This document shows, piece by piece, positions 17,184 through 26,552 of a DNA stretch of 44,826 bases. Numbering within the stretch: position 1 is the first letter of the stretch; every line of letters starts with the position of its first letter. This DNA is from JBCCCJ01 sp039029315. Its GTDB lineage: Bacteria > Bacteroidota > Bacteroidia > J057. Location of the stretch: positions 1 through 44,826 of the forward strand of contig JBCCGK010000097.1 of NCBI GenBank assembly GCA_039029315.1, given 5' to 3'. The notes beneath the pieces are model-generated. The model searched no databases. It saw only the letters and a program-made list of their open reading frames with translations, and was not told the origin of the DNA. A program made the translations under genes and the position numbers.

Positions 17184-17672
17184 ATGGAAAGCCAAAAAAT
17201 CACAGAACAAGAAATTCTTGATGCCCAAAAAGCCTGGGGTGAAGGGATCGTTAGCATTGGAAAAGTTTTCCTCGAAAAAGGGGACTATCGCGCTGTTGCT
17301 GAAGATCATATCAAGCAATTTTACAACTATGGAGAAGGAAGCGTATTGTTTAAGCCAACGCTTGTCTCACAAAAACAATTCCGTCTCGATTTTGCAGGAG
17401 CCTTGTCTTATTTCGTAGGGGGAGATAGCAATTATCCCGAAGATCATGGTTTTGCCATTAAGCCCTGGTCAGCAGTCAATTGGGAAAATATTGGCACCAA
17501 GATCATTGGCAATATGGCCATCGCAATGGGGAATTATTATTTTACCATGGTAGATGGAGGGGATGTAGTGAAGGTAGAGTATTCCTTCTCCTATACAAAA
17601 AACAGCAAGGGCGAACTCAAGATCATCCTGCATGGATCGCATATCCCCTATTCACCTCCTGAAAATAGCTGA
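17184..17672 (+). CDS. SnoaL/NTF2-like protein (family often labelled phosphoribosyl-AMP cyclohydrolase)
   Basis: This 162-residue soluble protein opens with TEQEILDAQKAWGEGIVSIG, a helix typical of NTF2/SnoaL-fold proteins. It continues with FYNYGEGSVLFKPTL, GALSYFVGGDSNYPEDHGFAI, NMAIAMGNYYFTM and VKVEYSFSYTKNSKGELKIILHGSHIPY. From memory this matches a family frequently annotated, probably wrongly, as phosphoribosyl-AMP cyclohydrolase and often found near zinc-related genes. It has none of the HisI cysteine ligands, so that enzymatic label should not be used. It is likely cotranscribed with the gene at 16653, and a long inverted repeat follows its stop. Confidence 0.65.
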   Translation: MESQKITEQEILDAQKAWGEGIVSIGKVFLEKGDYRAVAEDHIKQFYNYGEGSVLFKPTLVSQKQFRLDFAGALSYFVGGDSNYPEDHGFAIKPWSAVNWENIGTKIIGNMAIAMGNYYFTMVDGGDVVKVEYSFSYTKNSKGELKIILHGSHIPYSPPENS

Positions 17673-17737
17673 TAGACTTTTTCATTGACTGATCTGAACT
17701 CAGGGTCAAGATAGAGTCAAATGAATAGGAAACATAC

Positions 17738-17785
17738 AGTCCCAAGGACCATTGTGAACGAATTCGCAATCTGTTCCTTGGGACT
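17738..17785. terminator. Long hairpin/cruciform after the SnoaL-like gene
   Basis: AGTCCCAAGGA (17738-17748) and TCCTTGGGACT (17775-17785) are perfect 11-bp inverted repeats. Inside them ATTG/CAAT and the palindrome CGAATTCG extend the symmetry, making a 48-bp near-continuous cruciform. It has no T-tract, so it may act as an mRNA end-stabilising hairpin or a protein site rather than a classical terminator. Confidence 0.55.
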
Positions 17786-17964
17786 CATTTCATGTATCAG
17801 AGAGCTTGTAAGGTGCCAGGAACAGAAACCTGCACTATTTTTCTAAAAGACCATTCCCTTTTGTCTTACATTGCCTGAAAGTTGCCGCTCGCCATAGAGC
17901 CATAAGAAATGAGCGGTTCGGTTCATTGTGCCAAATATCGACGATTAAAGAAAATTGGAATATT

Positions 17965-20814
17965 ATGAGATTTTTTACCTCCTGGAGCTTCATCATTTTC
18001 CTGACAATAGCATACAATCATCAGCTTCACGCACAATCGAAGAAGACATCCCTTTCTTTTGAAGATATTCAGCAATGGCGGACACATACTGTGACCTTAT
18101 CAGATGATGGAGCGTGGTATACGGTGAGATATAGCCTGTCTGACAAATCGGAATCCAAGAAGGATACGACAAAAGAAAAGGTCTCGAAGCAAATAAGTAA
18201 AGCGTATTTCGGAGAAGAGAATCAGACCGATGTGCTGTATATATGCAGCTCAACAGGGGGAATCGCCTATAAGGTAGCGAATGGGACCAAAGCTGTATTT
18301 TCTGCTGCATCAGATTGGATTGCCTATCAGATAACACCCGAGTCTGATGCTGAGGATGATAAAGATAAAAAGGACAGCAGTTTGATTGAGTTAAAACACC
18401 TCGAATCAGGCTTTTCTGTACAATACGAGTCAGAGGCAGCCTATCAATTTCTTGAAGATCAACCTTACTTCATCACCACTGATCAGAACAGCTTGTTACT
18501 CTATGACCTTAATCATCGCAGAGAACATTATATCGGCAACATAGGAGAGTATCTGGTGGATAAGGAGTCAGAATATATTGCCTACACCATCGCTTCGGAA
18601 GATAAAAGAGGAAACGGGATCTACCTTTACCAGCCCGAAAAAATGATAACAAGGGCACTTCAGACTGGGAACTTCCTCTATTCAAACCTCTCCTGGAATA
18701 GCAGTAAAAATGCCCTTGCAGCTTATCAATACAAGGAGCTTGACAAGAAGATTGATCATGCCAACATGCACATTCTGGTGATCAGTGGCCTTGATTCTGA
18801 GAAGACAGAATTGGTGGAGTATCCTATCAAAGAGATACAGGGTTTCGCAGAGGAAATGGGGCCAGCGGTGAAGTCAAAAAAGGACCCCAATGACATCAAC
18901 TGGAGCGAGGATGGAGAACGCTTGTTCATCAAAATCCAGAAGTACGATCAAGAGGATGACAAAGAAAAAGAGGAAGAGAAAGACAGCGATGAAACATCAA
19001 CCGTTCAAGTATGGCACTGGAAAGACAAGAAATTGCTCTCAGAACGAATCACGGAACATGAAAGAAATAAGAATGAAGTTCATGACGCCATATTTTTTCG
19101 GAAAAAAAATTCATTGGTACAATTGACAGGGGAAGAGATTCAGAAATTGTATATGAGTGAAGGGACGGACAATTGGGCAGTTGGGACCGACAATCGGGAA
19201 TATATATCGGACTGGAATGTCGAAATAAAAGATCTGTACAGGATCGACCTGAAAACAGGCGAAAAAAAGCTCATTGAGAAAACATACAATGCTGGGATCG
19301 TGGTTTCGCCGGAAGGAAAAAATACCATTCTTTGGGACGGTGAACATTTCTGGTGTTATGATTTTGAGCAGGATGTCAAGCGCAACATATCAGAGGGCTT
19401 GGATGTCTCTTTTGTCAACAAAGAATATGACAAATATGGTTTCGTGCCGAGTTATGGTTTTGTAGGCTGGGTAAAAGACCAAGATGCTGTGATTGTGAAC
19501 CACAAATTTGATCTTTGGCAGCTTCCCCTTAACCAGCATTCAACAGCCAAAAACCTTACGGCATCTGTTCCCGCCAAAGATTCCATTCGGTTTCGTTTCG
19601 AAGATCTCAGATTTAGCAATGAAGCGGAAATCGAGGATCGCTATATCGATCTGTCGGCGCAGAATATTTTGTATGCTTTTCATCCACAAACGAAATATGC
19701 AGGTTACTATAGCTTACAAGGCGATAAAGTAAAGAAACTCATCTACAAAGCAGCCTCATTTTCAAGTCAATGGCGCAGGCATAGAATCATCAAGAGTGAA
19801 AAGTCCGATGCGATCATTTATCAAATGGGAGATTACCATCATTTTCCTGAAGCATATGTGAGCACCCTGGATTTCTCAGGCTCAAAAAAGATTACTCAAA
19901 CCAACCCACAGCAAGCAAGGTATAAGTGGGGGAAGCGTATCCTCATAGATTACACCAATGAGGATGGTGTCCCTCTACAAGGCATCCTAAGCATTCCTGA
20001 TGGCTACAAAAAAGGGCAGAAACTGCCCATGATTGTTTATTCCTACGAAAAGTTGTCTCACAGAATGTATACCTATCCCTATACATATCTTTCCGGTTCT
20101 TCAGTGCCTGAAATGCTCTATGTTTCGGATGGCTATTTATTTCTTCAACCGGATATTCATTTCAACCTGGGAACACCGCATTCTGATATGCATGAATGTA
20201 TAGATGCTGCCATTGAAACAGTCATCGAACTGGGATATGTAGATGAAGAACGTATCGGCTATGAAGGATTCAGCTTTGGCGGGCATTGTGGCATGTATAT
20301 CTCTACACAGGAGAACAAATTCGCGGCGATTGCTGCCGGAGCGGGCGTGAGTAATCTGGTCCAGGGCTTTAACATTGATATTGTCTGGGATGGCAGCAAT
20401 GAACAGGATTATTATATGACCGGACAAGGAAGGTTGGGGGAAGACCCGACCTCCAATATTGAGATGTATGTCTCAGAATCAGCTGTATTCAATGCCAATA
20501 CCATGAATACTCCTTTATTGTTGTTTCATGGCACAGATGACAAAATTGTACAATGGGAGCATTCCTTTGGATTCTACAGCATCTTGCGTTTTCTCAAGAA
20601 GCCAGTCGTTTTTCTTTCTTATAGAGAGGAAGGCCACGGCATGAGAAAAGAAAGCAACCGCCTGGATATACAGACAAGATTAAAAGAATTTTTTGATCAC
20701 CACTTAAAAGAAGGGGAAATAAAAGAATGGATGAAGGAAGACCAGCCCTATATGCCTGAGAAGAAATCAAAAAAAGAGGACAAGGACAAACGGACGCTGC
20801 CGAAGTGGAAATGA
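17965..20814 (+). CDS. S9 family prolyl oligopeptidase-like serine peptidase
   Basis: The product has 949 residues from ATG 17965, chosen because a signal peptide starts there (MRFFTSWSFIIFLTIAYNHQLHAQ); it is therefore probably periplasmic. A long N-terminal beta-propeller region (about 30-640) contains an unusually acidic/lysine-rich insert near 340-360. The C-terminal alpha/beta-hydrolase domain has the catalytic triad in order: Ser770 in GFSFGGH, Asp859 in HGTDDKIV and His891 in EEGHGM. S9 enzymes cut short peptides, often after proline. The tail is strongly basic (KKSKKEDKDKRTLPKWK). It stands alone, between two hairpins. Confidence 0.93.
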   Translation: MRFFTSWSFIIFLTIAYNHQLHAQSKKTSLSFEDIQQWRTHTVTLSDDGAWYTVRYSLSDKSESKKDTTKEKVSKQISKAYFGEENQTDVLYICSSTGGIAYKVANGTKAVFSAASDWIAYQITPESDAEDDKDKKDSSLIELKHLESGFSVQYESEAAYQFLEDQPYFITTDQNSLLLYDLNHRREHYIGNIGEYLVDKESEYIAYTIASEDKRGNGIYLYQPEKMITRALQTGNFLYSNLSWNSSKNALAAYQYKELDKKIDHANMHILVISGLDSEKTELVEYPIKEIQGFAEEMGPAVKSKKDPNDINWSEDGERLFIKIQKYDQEDDKEKEEEKDSDETSTVQVWHWKDKKLLSERITEHERNKNEVHDAIFFRKKNSLVQLTGEEIQKLYMSEGTDNWAVGTDNREYISDWNVEIKDLYRIDLKTGEKKLIEKTYNAGIVVSPEGKNTILWDGEHFWCYDFEQDVKRNISEGLDVSFVNKEYDKYGFVPSYGFVGWVKDQDAVIVNHKFDLWQLPLNQHSTAKNLTASVPAKDSIRFRFEDLRFSNEAEIEDRYIDLSAQNILYAFHPQTKYAGYYSLQGDKVKKLIYKAASFSSQWRRHRIIKSEKSDAIIYQMGDYHHFPEAYVSTLDFSGSKKITQTNPQQARYKWGKRILIDYTNEDGVPLQGILSIPDGYKKGQKLPMIVYSYEKLSHRMYTYPYTYLSGSSVPEMLYVSDGYLFLQPDIHFNLGTPHSDMHECIDAAIETVIELGYVDEERIGYEGFSFGGHCGMYISTQENKFAAIAAGAGVSNLVQGFNIDIVWDGSNEQDYYMTGQGRLGEDPTSNIEMYVSESAVFNANTMNTPLLLFHGTDDKIVQWEHSFGFYSILRFLKKPVVFLSYREEGHGMRKESNRLDIQTRLKEFFDHHLKEGEIKEWMKEDQPYMPEKKSKKEDKDKRTLPKWK

Positions 20815-20866
20815 AACAAAGCTGCTTCACCAGAAATCAGACCGACAATCATTCCTCATTGAGACT

Positions 20867-20888
20867 CCTGGGTTTGGCCAACCCCAGG
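20867..20888. terminator. Palindromic hairpin downstream of the S9 peptidase
   Basis: CCTGGGTTTGGCCAACCCCAGG is a 22-bp near-perfect palindrome, 53 bp after the peptidase stop. It lacks a T-run. The remaining bases to 21115 hold no gene that I can support. The next gene ends convergently at 21116, so the hairpin may separate the two transcripts. Confidence 0.5.
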
Positions 20889-21115
20889 ACAGCAACTCAG
20901 GAACAAATCAGCTTAACAATCAGGCCATATTTTTCAAAAATCATGGTACATATCAAATCATGAAGTAGTTGGGAAAGCCAAATTTCGTCCCTCATCGAAG
21001 TGAGTCATTCACTTGAGAATGCGACATTGTTTACCCCACTTTCCTAGAGCTTGAAACCGTCAAAAAGTATTTTTCAACGAATGTTTTCTATAGAAATTAG
21101 CCTAAAAACATGGTT

Positions 21116-21934
21116 TCAGGGTTTTTTTACCTCAAAAAATACGGACTGACTATTTATGCCTGTGAAGATTCCATAGCCGTTTTGGACATTGGTTCGGATT
21201 TCATTTAAGCTTCCCGTTCCTCCGGTATTGTCTTCATACAGGGCGACGTATTCGGGATTTACCTGATAGACGACAAGCTCATAAGTGCCATAATGGCTGA
21301 GATCGCGGAAGCTATCGATGGTGTAGAAGGTATTGGTAGATGGTTCTGTCAGCAGATTTGGCCGTTGAAATCCACCACCACCATTGCCAAATAGCTCATT
21401 GACTGCTTCAGGTGTTTCTTCAATATTTTTGATATGGACAAAATAATATGTACCTGGTTCTCCCTGCCAGCTGACTTCGATTGGATCAGATCCTGTTTGA
21501 GATTGTAAGTCTTGAAAAGAGCTGATCTTTTGCTTTTCAACCACACTATCTGATAGCTGAAGATTCTGAGGTTGAGGAGGAATATAGGTCTCTGCCATGA
21601 GCTTTTGTTCTCCATAGCTTACCTCCAGCGCATATAATCGATCCTCTTCGATGACAAGGTCCTGGTTGCCATACCAGCCTTCTGATCCCAGATAACTGAG
21701 CGGATAGGTTTCCCCTTCTTCCGAATAGATGATGGGTGCCAAATTACCAGGTGCCTCCTGGGCTTCGGCAGAATCAAGCGGGATGATTTTGCCGAATTGA
21801 AGGCTATCCAAGGGTTGGCCCGCGTGAAGAAATGCCTGAACCGTTAAGGCATCGATGCTTTCTATGTCTTGGTTTTCTTCACAGGATAGGAAAAACAAGA
21901 ATGCGGCAGGGAGAATGAAAAGATTGTATTTCAT
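21116..21934 (-). CDS. DUF4249 lipoprotein, partner of TonB receptor (module 1)
   Basis: This 272-residue lipoprotein has a signal peptide ending LFFLSC, where Cys is the lipidation site, followed by EENQDIESIDALTVQAFLHAGQPL. The beta-rich body (EEDRLYALEVSYGEQKLMAETYIPP) and C-terminal NEIRTNVQNGYGIFTG are typical of DUF4249, which is nearly always encoded directly after a TonB receptor in Bacteroidota. It probably caps or assists that receptor on the cell surface or periplasmic side, but no ligand is known. It lies 28 bp downstream of the receptor on the same strand. Confidence 0.88.
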   Translation of the reverse strand: MKYNLFILPAAFLFFLSCEENQDIESIDALTVQAFLHAGQPLDSLQFGKIIPLDSAEAQEAPGNLAPIIYSEEGETYPLSYLGSEGWYGNQDLVIEEDRLYALEVSYGEQKLMAETYIPPQPQNLQLSDSVVEKQKISSFQDLQSQTGSDPIEVSWQGEPGTYYFVHIKNIEETPEAVNELFGNGGGGFQRPNLLTEPSTNTFYTIDSFRDLSHYGTYELVVYQVNPEYVALYEDNTGGTGSLNEIRTNVQNGYGIFTGINSQSVFFEVKKP

Positions 21935-21962
21935 AAAGCGTGAATGATTGATCTACATACGG

Positions 21963-24437
21963 TTATCGAAGATTCCAGTTAAAATGAATGCTTGGCGTAA
22001 GACCTAGCAGGTTGACATCGGTTTCGAGGATGGTTCCATCTACTACTTCATATTCCTTGTACCAGATATTGTTTCTGTCATATAGATTGAAAAGGGAAAG
22101 GCCTGCTGTTGCATTTCCTCCCAGAAATGATGGAAAATGATAATTGACCGAACAATCAAGGCGATGATAATCTGCCAGTCGTAGAGCATTTTTATTGCTT
22201 ACTGCAAAATGGTCTGTGGAATTCCCATCCAGTAGGTCAACAGTATAAGCACCAAGTGGAGCAGTATAAGGCTTGCCTGTCGCGTAGATAAAGGTGCTTC
22301 CGAAGGACCAATTGCCATGCCGATAGAGAGCAACAATTTTGAGTTCGTGTGGCACATCATGGGATGCGGGAAAGGGATCTTCTCCGTAGACATCGAAGGA
22401 ATAGTTGACTTTGCTGAGTGTATAGCTGATCCAACCCGTGAGTTTTCCTGATTTCTTTTGCGCCAGCAGTTCGACTCCTCTGGCAGTTCCATTCCCCTGA
22501 AAGAAATTCTCCTCGAAATCAAGACTGGTATTTCTCCCAAAACCATTGAGAACAAATCGGGTGGAGTATTCGGTGATGTCTTCCAGGTCCTTATGATAGG
22601 CTTCCACGTCAAACAAGTAGTCATCGGTTTCAACACTGAGGCCCAGAATCAAATGATCTGCCTTCCCCACAGGAACAGATTGCACATCAGAGAGGATCCA
22701 AAAATCCCGACTCCCTTGCGAAATGTCTTCCCGAATGATTCGATTGGCAAATTGATAATACCTTCCAATGGCTGCCTTTAGTTTGATGTGTTGGTTGGGG
22801 AGATACTGAAGTTGGAATCGTGGTTCCAGGTATAGCTTTTGCGTTTGATCAAAATGCGTCGCCCGAAGACCGGGTGTGAGGATGAGCTTCTCGAATAAGA
22901 TGGACTGGCTTTGCAGATAGCCACCGAGCAAGAAGCCCTGATCATCTCTGGAAAGAATAGGCGTGGTATCATTTTGTACAAAGTCATAGGCAATGTCAAG
23001 GGCTGTTCCAAAGGCTCCATAACTCATGGTATGAAAAGGATTGGGTTTCCACTCCCAATCCCACCTCAGGGAGAAGTCCCTGAGATCGTTGTCTTCTACC
23101 GTTCCTGCATTGATTTCATTTCGGATAGTATCTCTTTCAATCACCGTATGAATCCCCCGATCTCTGTAACTAAAGTATTGAGAACCTGAGATCAAGGCAT
23201 TGCTATACAAGGATTCGTTCCATCTCCGACTCCATTTCAGACTTCCTCCTGTATTGCCCCATTCTGATTGATCCAAAATATCCATGGTGAATGCCAGATC
23301 TGTTTCCCCTCCACCTCCCCCAAAAGGCCCGCCCCGAAAGCTATTCTGATCGGTACTTCGACTGTTATCCAACTCGTCTTTTCCATTGTAAAGACTGAGA
23401 GAAAAAACATCTTTCCTGGTGCGATAGGTTGCTTTGGCATTCAAATCATAAAACCAGGAATCCGGTTCGGCTGTTGCAAATCCCCGCCTACCTCCAAATG
23501 GCTGTTCAGAGGGATCATTGCTTTCATCCTCTGTTGTCGTCTGATCATCTCCATCAGAAAACTCCAAGAGCTGATTATAGAAACTGCTTTGAAAAGAACG
23601 TCGAGCTGTAACTAACAAAGAGCCTTTTCCATTGGCAAAAGGCAATTCTGCAGAAGCATTTGCACTCAATAGACTCAGTCCGGCGCCTACATCAAAGCGT
23701 TCTGTATTTCCATCTTTGCCAGTGATATCGACAACACTTGACAATCGTCCTCCATATTTTGCCTCGAAGCCACCCTTGTATAGCTGTACATCCTTGATGG
23801 CTCTGCTATTGAACGCACTAAAAAATCCAAATAAATGATCTACATGATACACCGTAAATCCATCGAACAGAACCAGATTCTGATCTGGCGTGCCTCCTCT
23901 TACATACAAACCGGATGAACTTTCATTGGATCCTCCAACACCGGGCAGCAATTGCATGGATCGGAATATGTCCTTTTCTCCCAGGCTGGGCAGGGCCTCA
24001 ATGTGTGCCGGTGAGATCGTTATTCTGCTGATCCCTGTAGAGGCTTGCATCATTTGCTCTTTCTTATGCGCCTCTACCTGAACTTCATCCAGGACAAGAC
24101 CGCTCGGGTTAAGCTTGATGATGAGCTCTTCCGACTCTGCAGATGGATGATGGTAGATAAGTGCAGATGAATAGCCAATATAGTCGACCCTGATTGTGAC
24201 AGTATCAGGCAGTGTATGATAGAGGGTGAACCAACCATCAACATTCGCGTGGGTTCCATATGGACTGCCAGGAATCTGAAGACTGGCAAATGGCAGTGAT
24301 TCCCCGCTTGAAGCATCTTTGACAATTCCAGTGATCACATATCGATGATCTGAAACGCTTTGTTGAGGAGATTGGCTTAACAATTTCGTCGAAGTCCAGA
24401 AGAAGATCAACAAGAGTAAAAAGGAAGTATTTCGCAT
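21963..24437 (-). CDS. TonB-dependent receptor with carboxypeptidase-like domain (module 1)
   Basis: This receptor of about 824 residues starts at ATG 24437 or, two residues earlier, at 24443. A signal peptide precedes KLLSQSPQ. The carboxypeptidase-regulatory domain (GIVKDASSGESLPFASLQI) covers about 35-120. The plug follows, with GLYVRGGTPDQNLVLFDGFTVYHVDH and YKGGFEAKYGGRLSSVVDI (about 150-245), and the barrel ends IHFNWNLR. RGG-x-x-DQNL is characteristic of the receptors paired with DUF4249. It is divergent from the multicopper oxidase/LytS/LytTR genes across a 387-bp control region with repeated motifs. Copper-complex uptake is possible from the neighbour but unproven. Confidence 0.92.
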   Translation of the reverse strand: MRNTSFLLLLIFFWTSTKLLSQSPQQSVSDHRYVITGIVKDASSGESLPFASLQIPGSPYGTHANVDGWFTLYHTLPDTVTIRVDYIGYSSALIYHHPSAESEELIIKLNPSGLVLDEVQVEAHKKEQMMQASTGISRITISPAHIEALPSLGEKDIFRSMQLLPGVGGSNESSSGLYVRGGTPDQNLVLFDGFTVYHVDHLFGFFSAFNSRAIKDVQLYKGGFEAKYGGRLSSVVDITGKDGNTERFDVGAGLSLLSANASAELPFANGKGSLLVTARRSFQSSFYNQLLEFSDGDDQTTTEDESNDPSEQPFGGRRGFATAEPDSWFYDLNAKATYRTRKDVFSLSLYNGKDELDNSRSTDQNSFRGGPFGGGGGETDLAFTMDILDQSEWGNTGGSLKWSRRWNESLYSNALISGSQYFSYRDRGIHTVIERDTIRNEINAGTVEDNDLRDFSLRWDWEWKPNPFHTMSYGAFGTALDIAYDFVQNDTTPILSRDDQGFLLGGYLQSQSILFEKLILTPGLRATHFDQTQKLYLEPRFQLQYLPNQHIKLKAAIGRYYQFANRIIREDISQGSRDFWILSDVQSVPVGKADHLILGLSVETDDYLFDVEAYHKDLEDITEYSTRFVLNGFGRNTSLDFEENFFQGNGTARGVELLAQKKSGKLTGWISYTLSKVNYSFDVYGEDPFPASHDVPHELKIVALYRHGNWSFGSTFIYATGKPYTAPLGAYTVDLLDGNSTDHFAVSNKNALRLADYHRLDCSVNYHFPSFLGGNATAGLSLFNLYDRNNIWYKEYEVVDGTILETDVNLLGLTPSIHFNWNLR

Positions 24438-24516
24438 TGGCATAGGCTTAGCAAATGAAAAGTATTTGTACCTATGACTGTTGAAAGGCCCTCATCCGTT
24501 CCCGGGAATTGCTACA

Positions 24517-24731
24517 AATCAATGAACAGCGGTCAAGAATCAACGAACGGCAAGGAAAGCGGATAATTCAGGCTTTGTTGCGGACACTTTCATACATCCC
24601 AATTCAACTTTCCTCTCTATCGTTCGAATCAAATCATTCATAGAAAACATCGATTCCGGACAAGCATGAAATCTTCATTTTGCTTGTCCGATAAGCAGGG
24701 ATATTCACAACTTTCCGCCTGTTCGTTGATT
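24517..24731. promoter_or_regulatory. Divergent control region with three LytTR-like boxes and a hairpin
   Basis: AATCAATGAACAG (24517-24529) and AATCAACGAACGG (24538-24550) are direct repeats exactly 21 bp apart, two helical turns, which is how LytTR dimers usually bind. The same box occurs inverted as CTGTTCGTTGATT at 24719-24731. In that orientation the core GTTCGTTGAT resembles the known LytTR half-site. Between them CGGACAAGCA/TGCTTGTCCG (24657-24690) forms a perfect 10-bp stem. The LytTR regulator encoded at 27617 is the natural candidate to bind here. No gene lies in 24444-24824. Confidence 0.55.
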
Positions 24732-24824
24732 ATTTCCCTCCCTTGGTTGAATACTGCTTGGGAGATCTAGGATTTTTCAGAGGATTCCAGAGCTTAGAAG
24801 GAAAACGCTTTGACTGTATCTATC

Positions 24825-26543
24825 ATGAGAAATGTTTCGGTTTTCTTTAAAGCTTTTGTGCTTATCGTATTTCATGGACTGCTTACTTCGCAAGCCCTTT
24901 GCCAAAATCCCTTATGGATCCCTCCGATTGAAGAGGGTCCGATCTTCTATCTCAGCGAGGACTCGAGCTCCAAGGAGTTTTTGTCTGGCATTCAGACGCC
25001 CACCTATGGTATGAATGGCAATTTTCTGGCGCCTACCCTAATTTTCCAAAAAGATGAATGGGTACAGCTTCAGGTAACGAACAATCTCTCCGAACTCTCA
25101 ACGATGCACTGGCATGGGATGCATGTTCCAGCGGAAACAGATGGCGGTCCCCTGACGCCAATCCTTCCTGGAGAAACATGGATTGTTGCCTACCAGGTGC
25201 TCAATGACGCAGGAACCTATTGGTATCATCCTCATCCTCATGGGCAAACTACTGCTCAGGTGAATATGGGTCTCGCAGGAATGATCATCGTTCGGGATGA
25301 GGTAGAAAGCAATTTGAATTTGCCCAGAACATATGGTCTGGATGATATTCCACTAATCATACAGGATAAGACCTTCGATGAGAATGGAGCCTTGCTTCCC
25401 ATTGGATTTGGGGACACCATGATGGTCAATGGAACCTTGAACCCGGTAAGCGATGTGCCGGCACAAATGATTCGCTTTCGAGCCCTCAATGCTTCAAACG
25501 GAAGAGCATATAACCTTGGAATAGAGGATAGCGTGAATATGTACCAGATCGGCGTAGATGATGGTCTGCTGGAGCAGCCTATTTTGGTTGATCGAATTCT
25601 CATATCTCCTGGCGAGCGAGTGGAATTTCTCCTGGACCTCAGCCAACATGAAGGAGATACGCTCCAGCTTATGAGTTATGGAAGTGAAATGCCTATGGGC
25701 GTAACGGGTTCAGATGTTGTGGCAGGGGTTCCCGGTGGTATGAGCCCTTTGAATGGTGCTGATTTTCCGATCCTTCACTTACAGGTGGGTCCGCCTTCAG
25801 GAGATTCGATCATGAGTATACCGGATACGCTGGTAGCACCATACATCATTCCCGATACAAGCGAGGTCGATGTTGTGCGAACCATCACCATGACAGGCGG
25901 AGTCGGCGGGCCAGCAGTGCCGGGATTTCTATTTGACAATACACCTTTCGACATGGCAGTTGTGAACCATACTGTGACATTAGGGGATACAGAAATATGG
26001 GAGATTGTCAATGAAACCATATTGGCCCATCCCTTTCATATTCATGATGAGGAATTTTTCATTCTGGATCGAAATGGCATCCCTCCATCAGAACAGGAAC
26101 AAGGGCCAAAAGATGTCGTATTGGTATTGCCGGATGAAACCGTTCGATTCATCATTCAGTTTGAAGATTTTGCTGACCCCGAGATAAGCTATATGTATCA
26201 CTGCCATATCCTGCCACATGAAGATGAGGGAATGATGGGCCAGTTTTTGGTTCTTGATTCTACTGCTACGATGGATTTGATGGATGAAAAAAATTCGCAA
26301 ATATCTGTCTTTCCCAATCCCAATGAGGGCTTTTTCACCGCAAGCATGAAGAACTGGAACGGGGAACAATTGACACTCCGGCTGATGCACATCACAGGAA
26401 GCCTGATTGAGGAGAGAATCTTCCCCGGATCTTATGGAGAATTTGTAACTTCCTTTGCAGTCCCGGAACTTGCTGCTGGGGTCTATTTGCTGGAAATTGG
26501 GCTTGGCAAAGAGCGGAAAACGATCAAAATCCTGAAACAATAA
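24825..26543 (+). CDS. Multicopper oxidase with type IX secretion sorting domain
   Basis: This secreted protein of 572 residues starts at ATG 24825 with a signal peptide ending SQALCQ. Three cupredoxin domains carry all copper ligand motifs: HWHG (TMHWHGMHV), WYHPHPHG, HPFHIH and YMYHCHILPHEDEGMMG, so type 1, 2 and 3 copper sites should form. A flexible linker follows. Residues about 490-572 (ISVFPNPNEGFF ... AAGVYLLEIG ... KTIKILKQ) are a type A T9SS C-terminal sorting domain, so export to the cell surface is expected. Oxidation of Cu(I), Fe(II), Mn(II) or phenols is possible. It lies 9 bp ahead of the LytS gene. Confidence 0.93.
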   Translation: MRNVSVFFKAFVLIVFHGLLTSQALCQNPLWIPPIEEGPIFYLSEDSSSKEFLSGIQTPTYGMNGNFLAPTLIFQKDEWVQLQVTNNLSELSTMHWHGMHVPAETDGGPLTPILPGETWIVAYQVLNDAGTYWYHPHPHGQTTAQVNMGLAGMIIVRDEVESNLNLPRTYGLDDIPLIIQDKTFDENGALLPIGFGDTMMVNGTLNPVSDVPAQMIRFRALNASNGRAYNLGIEDSVNMYQIGVDDGLLEQPILVDRILISPGERVEFLLDLSQHEGDTLQLMSYGSEMPMGVTGSDVVAGVPGGMSPLNGADFPILHLQVGPPSGDSIMSIPDTLVAPYIIPDTSEVDVVRTITMTGGVGGPAVPGFLFDNTPFDMAVVNHTVTLGDTEIWEIVNETILAHPFHIHDEEFFILDRNGIPPSEQEQGPKDVVLVLPDETVRFIIQFEDFADPEISYMYHCHILPHEDEGMMGQFLVLDSTATMDLMDEKNSQISVFPNPNEGFFTASMKNWNGEQLTLRLMHITGSLIEERIFPGSYGEFVTSFAVPELAAGVYLLEIGLGKERKTIKILKQ

Positions 26544-26552
26544 GCGATTGTC

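Noticed and set aside
17184..17672. Phosphoribosyl-AMP cyclohydrolase (HisI)
   Set aside because: The HisI cysteine and aspartate metal ligands are absent and the sequence looks like an NTF2/SnoaL fold.
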